From Mytilisepta virgata (lineage: Eukaryota; Mollusca; Bivalvia; Mytilida; Mytilidae), in NCBI GenBank assembly GCA_028015205.1, contig CM051517.1:11084501-11148500 (forward strand): a stretch of DNA of 64,000 nucleotides, given 5' to 3'. Below the pieces are notes generated by a model, which saw only the letters and a list, made by a program, of their open reading frames with translations, had not been told where the DNA came from and did not search any database. Positions 48,194 through 60,056 of this stretch are shown here, in pieces. The position numbers were made by a program, and so were the translations under genes. Each line of letters starts with the position of its first letter. Within the stretch, counting starts at the first letter, position 1.

Positions 48194-51100
48194 GTAAGAC
48201 ATATAAAATGATATAAACTAAGTAAAAAAATTGCAATTTTTCAGACAAGTATTGGCTATTGCAATGTATTGAAGTAACTACTGTAGAATGTTGTGTAGTA
48301 CCATGCCCATGTTACTGAAAACGACCTTAACATGCGCGCTGTATACGTAGCCGCTAAGTAGAGTATATCCTGATTTTATTAAAAAAAAAAAGAAGTCGAT
48401 ATAATCCTCATAGGGCCACCAGTGCCATATTTTACAAGGCATATAAATTAGAATAATTGTGATAAATCTATAACATTTTCAAGTACCAATCTACCCTCAA
48501 TATGCACATACATTTGTAACATTGGTAGTACCATATAACATTGTAGAATATAAAAACAAAATAATGTTTGCACTATCAGGGAAAAAACTTAACATTCGCC
48601 AAAGGCAACGAGATATTCGCATGGGTGAAGATATTTTAATTTCCTGTTCGCCCAGCTCGCGACTAAAATATTTTGAATGAATTCAATTTTCCATGCAGTT
48701 TTCTCTTGCGATATCAATTAACATCTACATGGAGAAATGAGAAAGGTAATTTCTAGAAACCAGTAGGTTCATTTTAATAACAAAAACCCAAATTGGTCAC
48801 CCTCTTGTTGCGGAATCATAATGAATTTAATTACGTCGATACAGGTCTGTTGATGTCAAAGAACAAAGTTGCGGGGGACTAATGGAGTACCCACGGCATC
48901 CATGTGCACGTTCACAGCCAGTTCTCAGTTACTAGTTGACATGGGTCATCTATTTTTGTGTGCAGGTGCACGTTGAAGAGATTGACCATGTGACTTAAGA
49001 TGGAGGTCACATGACCCATATTACAAGGTTGACTGGCTTTTAAGCTTTATGTCAAAAATCAGTTTTAACATACAGTGACCTACAATCGTATTACTTCATG
49101 TGAGGGTGCATCTCGGGGTGTAACACGGCCTCCCACCATTTAGGTCACTCTGACCTACTTGTCACACTTCATTGATTTATGTTAAGTTTTACCTCCGAGT
49201 TCAGTTCTCTGATACCAAGGGACCTTTTCATGAAAATGTTTTTGATTTTTAAAACCCTAAGAAAGGAAGCCCCATCATACTTAGTAGATAAATGTAATTA
49301 CATTTTAAGTTCAAATCCTTACTCAGTCAGAAGTGCTGTCAGTGGTTATTTAAAAGTTCCAAAACCAAAAACGGAATTGTACAAAAGTTTCTTTTCATAT
49401 TCAGGCTCAGTATTAAGGAACAGCTTACCAGTCTCTATTAGAAACTTGCACAGTACAAGTGGTTTCAAAGATAATATAAATAAATACTTGTTAAATGGTA
49501 CAGGTGAGAATGAGATAATAAATGGTGATGTATCATTCTGAGTAAAATTATATAGTTATATAATTTTGTAAAAATCACTGCAACTTATATGTTTATTACT
49601 ATTCTGTGTGTATCATTAATATTATTGTTTAATATGCATGCCATAAATTTACGTATATGTACTCTGTAATTCATGTCTTAGAGGGCCTCGGGGAAGATGA
49701 GTTATTTTAGCTAACTGTGTAACCCTCTTAATGTAAAGTATATTATTATTATTATTTTGTTTTATTGTTATTACAGATATATTACACTATTTTGTTATTT
49801 TTGTATACTACTTTTCAATACCTAACTAAATCACAGTCATTCCATTTACGATTCCGGTGTTTTCCGTGTTGCCAAAGATTTGCATTTTCGTTATTCTTAC
49901 AATAATTGGATCTAACCAGAAAGTATTAAGGTTCAGAAATGTTGTTATTTAGGACATAAAGGTTCGGAATACTTCATCATATTAAACTATTAACATTAAG
50001 TGTGGGAAAAGAAAACAGAAATAACACATACAGGGACAATTTTGGTCAGTTATTTAACTGATTTCAGTTATTTGTTATTGCAAAATTTATTTGAAAAGTT
50101 GACTAACTGGGCAGAAGCTGTCAAAATGATATTTTTGCACACCTAACCCCCCTATTTCAGTTATTTTTAGCAATTTTCAGTTATTTCCTCTGCTCATCAA
50201 AATCATAAATAGTAAAGTGACAATAATTATGAGAGAAAAAAATCAGCAATAAGAGTATGAAGAACAGAAATAAAAGTAAAGTTCCCTTGATTATTGGTTA
50301 TTTTCCAGTGATTTGTGAGATTTTCCAGTTGTCTGGGATATATATATTTGTCATGGTTTTTTTAGTCCCCATATTCCTTCTGTACAAATTTGTAAAAAAT
50401 AACACAGTAGAGCTAATTCCCTTTGGGATAATTTTTGTATGCGGAGCTATTTTTCTGACTTAACACAGGCTGAAGCATAAGTCTGAGTATTACAAATTTG
50501 AAAAAAAAAATTAAGAAAATTTTAATATTTTTTACAAATTGTTACATTTATAGTTAACCTTTATTAGCATAAAAAATTGTTGGGTCCCTGAAAAGATTTT
50601 TTAGGGGCCAAGCTGACCCCTGGAGAATAGATATTAAGTTTTGTCCCTAAATATCTACCACAGGACATTACTCCCCACCTCTAAAAAAATTTGTGTACAC
50701 ATATTTAAAGTAAAATGTCAGCTCCACTAATAACATCTCAGAACAATGTTTTAAATTGTGACTCACAATTTTCCTGTGTGATGTAAAAATTATGGTAATA
50801 TTTTAAGACATTTGACAGTGGCCAATGGTACATTTATCTCTGATACTGGTTGATAGGAAAGACTAGGAAATGTATTCTTTTGATCGATCCTGTCATTTAA
50901 CATGGGTTTCTATGGGAAATACATACAAATAACTTCTTGTCAGAAACCGTTTGACAGATGAAAATAATATTATGCCTGAATGATCAGATAATGGTCCTTA
51001 ACAAATGTTTTTGGTGCCGATCTGAAATACAACATGATTGCAAGGGTCAATTATTCACTCTGTTTGGCTGAAATTTCACAAATCTTCTCTGAAACTACAA

Positions 51101-54100
51101 AAGCAATCATTACATGGTCCTCCACCAAGTTTACATGTATGTTTTTCATGCTAATATGAAATCCAAGATGGCTGCCACTTTGGGGCATATTTAACATGGG
51201 ATCTATGGAAAATACATACAAATATCTTCTTCTCAGAAACCGCTTGACAGATTGAAGTAATATTATGCCTGAATGATCAGATCATGGTTCTTAACAAAAT
51301 GGATGTTTTTGGTGCTGATTTGGAGTTTAACATTGCTGCCAGGGTCATTTATGCACTCTGATTGGCTGTAATTTCAAAAATCTCTGAAACTACAAAAGCT
51401 TTTGAATTGTTACATTGCAGGGATGATCTTTACGTGGTCCTCTACCACATTTACAATTTTGGTTTTGAACTGAAATCCAAGATGGCTACTACCATGCTGA
51501 TTGAAGCCATACTGTACACAAATGTTTATTGAATGGTCCTCTACAAAGTTCAAGTTTTTTGTTCCGGTCAGAAATCCATTTTAACATAGGACACTATTAT
51601 GGAAAAATGTTCAAATGTCTTCTTCTGAAAAACTAAAAAGCTGATTGAAGCCAAACTGTACATGAATGTTCATTTGATCGTCCTCTACAAAGATTTACAT
51701 TTTTTATGCTGATCAGAAATTCAAGATGGGCGCCACAGCAGGTCTTAGTTTAACATGGGACACCATGTGATATATATGCTTAAATGGCTTCTATTATGAA
51801 TTCTCTATAGTATAAAGGGTTCATATATGTGGTTTATGTATTTGGTATATACGGATCCTGTGGGGGCATCAAAAGTGTCTTACAGAGACAAATATCAACA
51901 ACATCAAATTGCTACACAATTTCACTTTTTTTTTGTATGTGGAGAGCTCAGTGCAGGGTCTAGGCAAGTCTGCTTTCCAATAATAAAAAAAGCTAACAGC
52001 TTCTTCTCAAAAAACATTCCACACATTTAAATACACTCCTATACAAATCATACTAGAAATGAAAGACATGATGGCCATGACATCTGATTAGAAATTTCAC
52101 ATTTTTCTGTTAATTGCATATAAAAATCAGGTGAGTGATACAGGATTTTGAGAGCCTCTGGTTTCAATCCTTTCAAGGTTTCAAGAATTGTTCGATATGA
52201 TTGAAGGTATAAATTATATGTTTAAATTTTGTGTACACTATAAATCTCTGAATATTTCACTGTAATGTAATATTTTACAGATAACTTTGATATGGATGAA
52301 TATTACAGTGAGACAGATAGACTTCAACCAATTAATTCTCATCGTGTCCATATACCTGGCCCGGACAATGATTTAGGCATAAACAGTCTAGATTCTTCAC
52401 AAAACATATATGAGAAATATTTCAACAATTCTCCTCATTCTCTTTCTGGTAATGAACGGGAATTTGACCATGTAGATGCTGAAGAAACTATTAAGTTGCT
52501 AAGGAAACCATTCAAGATTCTTAATCCTGGTCAGCATATTAGTCGTCGTCAATCAGAGCATGGTAATATTAGCTTTCTCCACTGCCGACATGTTTTAAAA
52601 ATTGGTCAGCAGTATTTAGAGTTACGCAAGGTCGTGGAAGAAAGATCAAGGCTTGAATTTTTACGGGATTGTTTGTTTAGAATTAAATCAGTAGCAGCTT
52701 TTGTAAAAGATTTGGAGAATCTTGTTCAGATTGAATATAGAACTTTATATGGTATAACACACCATTGTTTAACTGAAGCACCAATGAGCAAGTTATACTG
52801 TTTGAATGGTTTATGTGAAGATTTAAGAGTACATGTTGGTCATTGGAATACCATAAAACAAAGACTTCATACCAATAAATGGTTGTTACCAATACTCGGT
52901 AGACTATACATTGATGTTGAACATATTAGAGAGAAACTTTTCCAGCTGTATAATAATGCTATTTATTGGATGGAGAAATTAATAATGATTGGCTTGAAAG
53001 TTTTTGCCCATGGGTCGTACACAAACTTGACTCATGAAATCTTATGGAATGTTACTCGAGGACTTGAAGACTTCAACAATATTTTGAATGGATTACCAAA
53101 AGCTCGTGGAAAGACACATTTCATCAAAGAAATATATAATAAATTGGAAAAAATATTAGCTCCAAGTCCATCTTTGTCCAATTTGTCACGTCATGCTGGT
53201 ATTAGTGTGAAAGCAATACCATTTGTAAATGTAATGAACATTTTAGCTGCAGAGAGAGCCAGATATGCTGCCCACCAGACTCATAGATTCTTTACAGCAA
53301 ATGATGAGTTCCTGAGAATTTTATTTTCTGGAAAACTTCCTTTATATGTTTGGAATGATGAGGTCCAGCGCAGACCCATGTCAGCCATACCAGGTTTAGA
53401 TACATCAGACTACCACACTGCCACAGGAAGTACGACAAGCATTAGTGGTGCTGTCCTAAAGGTGGGATCAATAAAAGCTCCCGATCTGTCAAATGAACCA
53501 CCACCATTGTTAACTTTTTCACAAAATGAACAGACCTTTGCAGAAGCCTTTCTTCAAATTGTTTGTCATTCAACACACATTCTTCATAAAAGTGAAAGTC
53601 ATTCAAAAAATAAAAAGATAACTAAAACATTTTGTAAAACTGAATCTGACAGGCCACCCAAAGGACCTGACACACCTGTCTTGTCAAGGTCAGATTCCAA
53701 GCGTAAAACAGTATCCTGGGGTGATAGTGCCAATAGCACAATCAAGGATCAGTTAGTGAAAAAATATGTTGATGTTTTGTGGAAGGAATTTGGAAATGCT
53801 TTAGAGCTGTGTTTCTATGAACATGACTGGGGATCACGAGAACAGGGACGAGAAGATTTTTGTTTGGGAAGTATAATACTGTGTAATCCAACGCTTGTAG
53901 CCATAATTAGGAGAATGATGGAAAATGCTGGTTTGAAAGGTAACCTTTGTTTTGAGTGTTTGTCCTGTACTATACATGGTATATATCCATTACTACAACT
54001 TTGATACATGTACACCTCACAAAGTAATCCCTATGTAGATCCCTCATATATGTATGCAGTCAACTCATCTTTACATGTATACAGAGAAATAGAGGAAGGA

Positions 54101-57100
54101 GACATAGGTAAAAGTCAATGATACAACAACCGAGAAACAGAAACTAAAAAGGACTGATCATACAGCCTTCAACATAGGGCATGTATTTTCTGTTACCTTT
54201 CAGAATTTGTGTTTGTTTATGCAAATAACATGTATGTTAAAATACCAGTTTACAATCAGGAAGTACAAATTTACAATGAACCAAGATCAGTTTAACTTCA
54301 ACTTAAATTTCTCATGTGCAGAACCATGGTAATCAACAAACATATTCATATAGTTTCAAATATTGTGTTAAACAAATGTAGCCACTAACAGTAAACTTGG
54401 TATATATTTTTTGTTGTGATTTACAGATCTATTTCCATCATCCTCTGTACCATCCTTGCTGTCAACGGCACGGAAACTTCATGTGATATCAGCCTTGTCA
54501 TCATGGGATCTTTGTAAGTTTGATTATCTATAATAACGTGCAGTAGTACATGTAACTATCTATAATAACGTGCAGTAGTACATGTAACTATCTATTATAA
54601 AGTGCAGTAGTACATGTAACTATCCATAATAACGTGCAGTAGTACATGTAAATATCTATAATAACGTGCAGTAGTACATGTAACTATCTATAATAACGTG
54701 CAGTAGTACATGTAACTATCTATAATAATGTGCAGTAGTACATGTAACTATCTATTATAACGTGCAGTAGTACATGTAACTCTATAATAACGTGCAGTAG
54801 TACATGTAACTATCTATAATGACGTGCAGTAGTACATGTAACTATCTATAATAACATGCAGTAGTACATGTAAATATCTATTATAACGTGCAGTAGTACA
54901 TGTAACTATCTATAATAACGTGCAGTAGTACATGTAACTATCTATAATAACGTGCAGTAGTACATGTAACTATCTATAATAACGTGCAGTAGTACATGTA
55001 ACGATCTATAATAACGTGCAGTAGTACATGTAACTATCTACTATAACGTGCAGTAGTACATGTAAATATCTATAATAATGTGCAGTAGTACATGTAACTA
55101 TCTATAATAATGTGCAGTAGTACATGTAAATATCTATAATAACGTGCAGTAGTACATGTAACTATCTATAATAACATGCAGTAGTACATGTAACTATCCA
55201 TAATAACGTGCAGTAGTACATGTAACTATCTATAATGACGTGCAGTAGTACATATAACTATCTATAATAGCGTGCAGTAGTACATGTAACTATCTATAAT
55301 AACGTGCAGTAGACGTGCAGTAGTACATGTAAATATCTATAATAACGTGCAGTAGTACATGTAACTATCTATGATAACGTGCAGTAGTACATGTAACTAT
55401 CAATAATGACGTGCAGTAGTACATGTAACTATCTATAATAACGTGCAGTAGTACATGTAACTATCTATAATAGCGTGCAGTAGTACATGTAACTATCAAT
55501 AATGACGTGCAGTAGTACATGTAACTATCTATAATAACGTGCAGTAGTACATGTAACTATCAATAATAACGTGCAGTAGTACATGTAACTATCTATAATA
55601 ACATGCAGTAGTACATGTAACTATCTACTATAACGTGCAGTAGTACATGTAAATATCTATAATAACGTGCAGTAGTACATGTAACTATCTATAATAACGT
55701 GCAGTAGTACATGTAACTATCTATAATAACGTGCAGTAGTACATGTAACTATCTATAATAACATGCAGTAGTACATGTAACTATCTATAATAACGTGCAG
55801 TAGTACATGTAACTATCTATAATGACGTGCAGTAGTACATGTAACTATCTATAATAGCGTGCAGTAGTACATGTAACTATCTATAATAACGTGCAGTAGT
55901 ACATGTAACTATCTATAATGACGTGCAGTAGTACATGTAACTATCTATAATAGCGTGCAGTAGTACATGTAACTATCTACTATAACGTGCAGTAGTACAT
56001 GTAAATATCTATAATAACGTGCAGTAGTACATGTAACTATCTATAATAACGTGCAGTAGTACATGTAACTATCTATAATAACGTGCAGTAGTACATGTAA
56101 CTATCTATAATAACTTGCAGTAGTACATGTAACTATCTATAATGACGTGCAGTAGTACATGTAACTATCTATAATAACGTGCAGTAGTACATGTAACTAT
56201 CTATAATAACGTGCAGTAGTACATGTAACTATCTATAATAGCGTGCAGTAGTACATGTAACTATCTATAATAACGTGCAGTAGTACATGTAATTATCTAT
56301 AATAACGTGCAGTAGTACATGTAACTATCTATAATAACGTGCAGTAGTACATGTAACTATCTATAATGACGTGCAGTAGTACATGTAACTATCTATAATA
56401 GCGTGCAGTAGTACATGTAACTATCTATAATAACGTGCAGTAGTACATGTAACTATCTATAATAACGTGCAGTAGTACATGTAACTATCTATAATAACGT
56501 GCAGTAGTAACTTAAAGATTTCAGTAAAACATATTAGAATAGGTGCATAATTTTTAAAAAGCATATAATTTTCCTTAGTTTCTTTAAAATAACAATCCAA
56601 AGATACTAATATTAGATATAGTAAATTTATACTATGTTGTATACAACACATTTCAAGGAATTATCTCTCATCAGCAGCATGAAAATCGAAACATTTGGAA
56701 GACCAAACACCAAACTTATTTTCAACAAGAAGTACTCATAACCAAAAATACTGAAATAGGAAGCCAAATTTCAGCTAAGGAGATCTACCGTGTGCAATAC
56801 AAGGAATGAACCCTTATTTGTTAAATCTGACATACAAATGTAAATGTAATAAAATAGAAATTATCCTTCTAACCTTTGTGTGAAGGCAAAGTTTTATAGT
56901 TGTTTCCCTTTGTGTAAAGACAAAGTTTTATAGTTGTTTCCCTTAAGTAAATTGTAAAATTAGCTGTGAAAATGACATTCAGACCACTAGTGTTAGTTAT
57001 AAATGAAAATCACAAGGATGACAGTTTTTCAGAATATGTTTGGTTTTCTGATTTCAGTAATTGTTGCATCTACATTGCTTAACAAAATATAGATGTTTTC

Positions 57101-59888
57101 CTTATTCCTTGTTTTCTTAAGACTTTCATCAATGAAAGGGGGTTTGTGTCAATTGGACAGCATCATATCAGAGCATGTAAAAAAAGGAAAAAGGATGTCA
57201 ACAATTGTGTACACATGCATACATGTATAAAGGATTATAAAGAGTGATTTGATTTTTTACAGGTTTATGTGAAGCTTTAGGTAACAGATTGTCAGATAAA
57301 TGTTATCCCTGTCCCCTTGCATCAGGAGACTATAGTACAAGGACTGGAATGTTATTAAGAGACACATTTCAACCACTTTTTAGTATATTACAAGAGAATT
57401 TGAAGGATTTATCAGAATCTGGTAGAGGTAGGTGTGATTTACATGTATTTATGGAAATGAAGGAAGACCAGAACCTACATGTACCGAAGTTACAATTACA
57501 AAACATACATGTATGTTCATGGATATCAGCATTCAAGGTCTAGTGAAAAATTGGTTTTTGGCCGGGTTGCACACAGTGCAAATCCGGGTTATAGTATGGT
57601 GAATGTCGGGCGGGCGGCGGCGACAGGTGGGCGGGGAAAATAGGTACCTATTTTGTGAAATCAACTCCTCCTACAGTTTTTCACCCACATCCTTGAAACT
57701 TCATAGAATGTTTCTATATATATTGAAGATGTGCATCTCACTTTATGGAATTATTTCAGGAATTATTTCCCATTTTTCCAAACAAGTGTTTATCAACATG
57801 TAATCAAATCAAATATTGCTTACTTCACCTATTTCTAATTAAATTGATGGCTGCCTCTGTTCTCGTACACCAACATACAATGTGTCTGATTTTGTCTATA
57901 TAAATATTCATGACTGCCAATGTGCAATATGATCTTGTAATCACCTTTGTCACCACTACAGTAAACACCCAGCAACCCGGCCATTTGTGTCTTTGACCCA
58001 TTTTTTATTAAATTTTATGGTCTTTAATTTTCTATTAATTCCACATAATGAAATACATATTTCCTCATTTACCTGACTAAGTGTTTCTTCTGGTACCCCT
58101 GACATGTTCTAAACTGGTCTTGATTGACTGCAGTATATTTTGTTTTTTTGTCTTCTGTTTATTTGGTCTGAAAATCTAGTAATTTTAAAATGAAGTCCTG
58201 CAAAATTATATAAAACAAGAATGGCGTTTTTAGACCAAATCTGATTTAATAGAGAAATGAACTGACAATGTGTATGAAACATATGATGAAAGTCACATGT
58301 CTGAAACTGACAGATAAATGAACTGCAGCTTTATATACATTTGTGTACAGTATCAATGATATTTAGTACAACTCGTGACAAGCTGTGTTTGACTCTAACG
58401 TCAATTGGCAAGGGTTGTTGGTTTTCTTGCTGATGATGTGATTTTCTAGGTATACACTATCTTCCTGAGCCATCAGCATTTAGATTAATTCGCGGGGTAT
58501 TATCAAATTATCAAATTATGGTACATGTATACCTGTGTTGTAAACCATGTTTTATCTCTTTACTTGTACATATGTATTTTTAGATTCAAATGTGTTGTTA
58601 CCAAAGCAAGAACTAGACCTAAGTCATGTGACTAGTATAATTATTCGACTATTGACAAACTGTAGCATTTCCCACATGTGGTGTCTACAGAAAGCTAATG
58701 CCTTTCTGTCTAACTGGGCCGTGGGAAACTTTCTGTTGATCTCTCAGACAGATCTGAAGGTATTTATGAAATGTAAGGATATGGGGTAAACGTCATTGAG
58801 ATAACATCTTGGACTTGTGTGTTTTATTAAAACAAAGATTATAAATAATGGCTAGATTGTCATTTTGATGTTGTTAAGTAAAAGTACTCCCATTGTTATA
58901 CATTTGCTTGTTTGTCAGGTTGATCTCAGATATATTCTTGAAAAAATTTAAGTAGAGTATTTTTTTTTTAAAGTTCTTAAAGTTTTCTAAGAATGATTTC
59001 AAAAAATTAACCTTTTTACTCTTTCATTCCATAGTTTTCCATGATACGGTGATGACTTACTAATACATTAAACAGAAATGCATATAATAAATGAATCTTG
59101 AAATTTTATTTTTTTTTTTTCCTTAATGTTTTTTAATGACACAAAATGAACAATATAAAGTTTACAAATGGCTTAAATTTTTATTCTAGGTATTAGCAGA
59201 TGAGACAAAGAAATCTCTGTATCAGGGTCACACGTTTAGTGGTAAAACCATCAGTCGATATAAACTATGGGAACAACAGATGATACTGTATCTTACTGAT
59301 GTAACTAAACAACTAGCAGACACAAATGAACAAATGCAGGTACTAAAGCTGTAAGGCTAATGGAATGATTTTTCTGAACATTTTAGTACGAATGGTTGTT
59401 TTTATTGACTTTGTACATTACATTTAGTGACTTGACAGATTTATTCATTTAAAGCAGGTGTGAAGACTCATGTGGATCAGGTTGTTTTTTTTTTAATTAA
59501 TTTTCTAGTGAATGTCCATTGCTAAGAAGACAGAATACATGTATGTGACTTTTCACTTCAGAAAACCTTTCAAAAAAGTTTTAGCTGTTTTTGTAAATTC
59601 TGCTTTCTAGTTACCACTATATACAAAAATATTTTAAAATCTGTGAAATTTTGGAAATTCTTCAATCAACATAATCAAGGGAATATGACTATTTGTGGAT
59701 CATGCAAATGTAAATACACTGGCCATAAATTTGGTTACTTTCAGAATTTACACTGTATAAATTTGTCTATTTTCAGACTTTGTCAGCCACAGCCATGACT
59801 CTGTTTGCAGAAAACTGTAAAAAACTGTCAAAGGAATATTTTCAAAAATCAATGCCACTGGGTAAAACTTGGAGGAAGAAGGGTATAG
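48178..59888 (+). CDS. CCDC142-like coiled-coil protein gene (3'-incomplete, at least 8 exons)
   Basis: Exon set from splice sites with matching phase: 48178-48193, 52281-53939, 54427-54513, 57263-57427, 58450-~58539, 58584-58759, 59190-59339, 59777-59888. All introns are GT-AG. The protein starts MLEMSDNFDMDEYYSE. It has a disordered acidic N-terminus (to about residue 75), then a long helical region (HVLKIGQQYLELRKVVEERS; KLYCLNGLCEDLRVHVGHW), a Ser/Lys-rich linker in exon 2, and helical C-terminal segments (CLCEALGNRLSDKC; YFQKSMPLGKTWRKKG). The order and the last motif resemble metazoan CCDC142, a family of unknown molecular role, from memory. The exon 5/6 junction is uncertain. The C-terminal exons were not found before 64000. 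An intact pogo transposon lies in the last visible intron. Confidence 0.65.
49150..49757 (+). pseudogene. 5'-truncated LINE 3' end in intron 1
   Basis: The 120-codon frame 49179-49541 matches the extreme C-terminus typical of CR1/jockey-like LINEs: FLIFKTLRKEAPSYLVDKC, YLKVPKPKTELYKSFFSYSG and SVLRNSLPVSIRNLHS. It is followed by a 3' end with GAGGGCCTCGGGGAAGATGA, ACCCTCTTAATGTAAAG and an (ATT)n tail at 49741-49757, as expected for target-primed insertion. It is not the same element as 46610-47990. Only the last part of ORF2 remains. Intronic, sense orientation relative to the host gene. Confidence 0.8.
49758..50859. other. intron 1 sequence, nothing recognised
   Basis: AT-rich; the 68-codon hydrophobic frame at 50257-50463 has no supporting context. 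Confidence 0.4.
50860..52165 (+). mobile_element. AGCTCACC-type repeat, head missing, in intron 1
   Basis: The right end CAGGTGAGTGATACAGGATT then TTGAGAGCCTCTGG (52130-52161) matches the 7248-7282 end of the first AGCTCACC element. Internal units of about 285 bp (starting near 50905 and 51192, each with AATATTATGCCTGAATGATC) and shorter later units carry TCTTCTCTGAAACTACAAAA. The left hairpin was not found. It ends 116 bp before exon 2. Confidence 0.65.
52281..53939 (+). CDS. exon 2, main exon (553 codons)
   Basis: Acceptor TATTTTACAG at 52271-52280; donor AAAG|GTAACC at 53939/53940. The open frame would run on to a stop at 54004, but only because it reads into the intron. Codes for the helical core (LEFLRDCLFRIKSVAAFVKD, HTNKWLLPILGRLYIDVEHI, FQLYNNAIYWMEKLIMIGLK) and a low-complexity linker rich in Ser, Lys and Thr near its end (SHSKNKKITK, SDRPPKGPDTP, SRSDSKRKTVSWGDS). 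Codon use is clearly protein-coding, unlike anything in the first 46 kb except the transposon relics. Confidence 0.9.
54427..54513 (+). CDS. exon 3
   Basis: Acceptor GTGATTTACAG, donor TTT|GTAAGT. Phase 1 in, phase 1 out; translates to DLFPSSSVPSLLSTARK... ending SALSSWDL. Confidence 0.8.
54528..56510. repeat. intronic minisatellite, 32-bp unit, about 62 copies
   Basis: CTATCTATAATAACGTGCAG followed by TAGTACATGTAA, repeated almost without indels over ~1.98 kb in intron 3. Variants are limited to a few positions (ACG/ATG/GCG, CTATC/AAATATC) and recur in blocks, e.g. the order TAACG-TGACG-TAGCG. This is a sign of segmental expansion. The array begins 14 bp after the exon 3 donor. Confidence 0.95.
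56511..57262. repeat. rest of intron 3 with dispersed 120-bp repeat
   Basis: 56585-56700 matches 24570-24690 (ATAACAATCCAAAGATACTA, ATTAGATATAGTAAA, CTCTCATCAGCAGCAT). A 35-bp direct repeat (GGCAAAGTTTTATAGTTGTT and GACAAAGTTTTATAGTTGTT) is at 56884 and 56919. Confidence 0.6.
57263..57427 (+). CDS. exon 4
   Basis: Acceptor ATTTTTTACAG, donor GAG|GTAGGT. Translates to CLCEALGNRLSDKCYPCPL and on to LFSILQENLKDLSESGR, with phase matching exon 3. Confidence 0.85.
57560..57982 (+). mobile_element. non-autonomous repeat element with hairpin head (GGCCGGGTTGC family), intron 4
   Basis: Perfect 11-bp inverted ends GGCCGGGTTGC (57560-57570) / GCAACCCGGCC (57972-57982). The left end is followed directly by an imperfect inverted copy (GTGCAAATCCGGG), then a GGGCGGGCGGCGGCGACAGG tract and CAACTCCTCCTACAG text. 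423 bp, with no gene; the 66-codon frame at 57603-57803 is incidental. Layout as at 5754 and 38506. Confidence 0.7.
58450..58539 (+). CDS. exon 5 (3' boundary uncertain)
   Basis: Acceptor GATTTTCTAG. Reads GIHYLPEPSAFRLIRGVLSN then YQIM. Donor GTACAT at 58521 breaks the frame into exon 6. Donor GTAAAC at 58540 keeps the frame but leaves a 44-nt intron, unusually short. An indel in the sequence is the alternative. Confidence 0.55.
58584..58759 (+). CDS. exon 6
   Basis: Acceptor ATGTATTTTTAG, donor GAAG|GTATTT. Translates to SNVLLPKQELDLSHVTSIII ... WAVGNFLLISQTDLK. Phase 0 out. Confidence 0.8.
59190..59339 (+). CDS. exon 7
   Basis: Acceptor TTATTCTAG, donor CAG|GTACTA; exactly 50 codons, phase 0 on both sides: VLADETKKSLYQGHTFSGKT ... 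QLADTNEQMQ. Confidence 0.85.
59777..59888 (+). CDS. exon 8 (last exon visible)
   Basis: Acceptor TCTATTTTCAG, donor ATAG|GTAAAC. Translates to TLSATAMTLFAENCKKLSKE then YFQKSMPLGKTWRKKGI. Phase 1 out; the next exon must lie beyond the transposon and probably beyond 64000. Confidence 0.85.
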
Positions 59889-60056
59889 GTAAACAAATTA
59901 GTAGATATAAAAATGTAATGTCCTTCTAAGTTATTAATCTTGATTTTAAGATTTAAATTTTGTCATTTGTAAATATTATCACTAAGGATAATAGTCACGA
60001 AACTATTTACTGGAAGCAAACATTTTCTAGCATCTTTATTCTGGTTTTATTGTATA

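Noticed and set aside
53815..54015. Antisense frame within exon 2
   Set aside because: Shadow of the strongly coding + strand exon.
54528..56510. CRISPR-like regular array
   Set aside because: Units are contiguous 32-bp tandem repeats without unique spacers, in a eukaryotic intron; a minisatellite.
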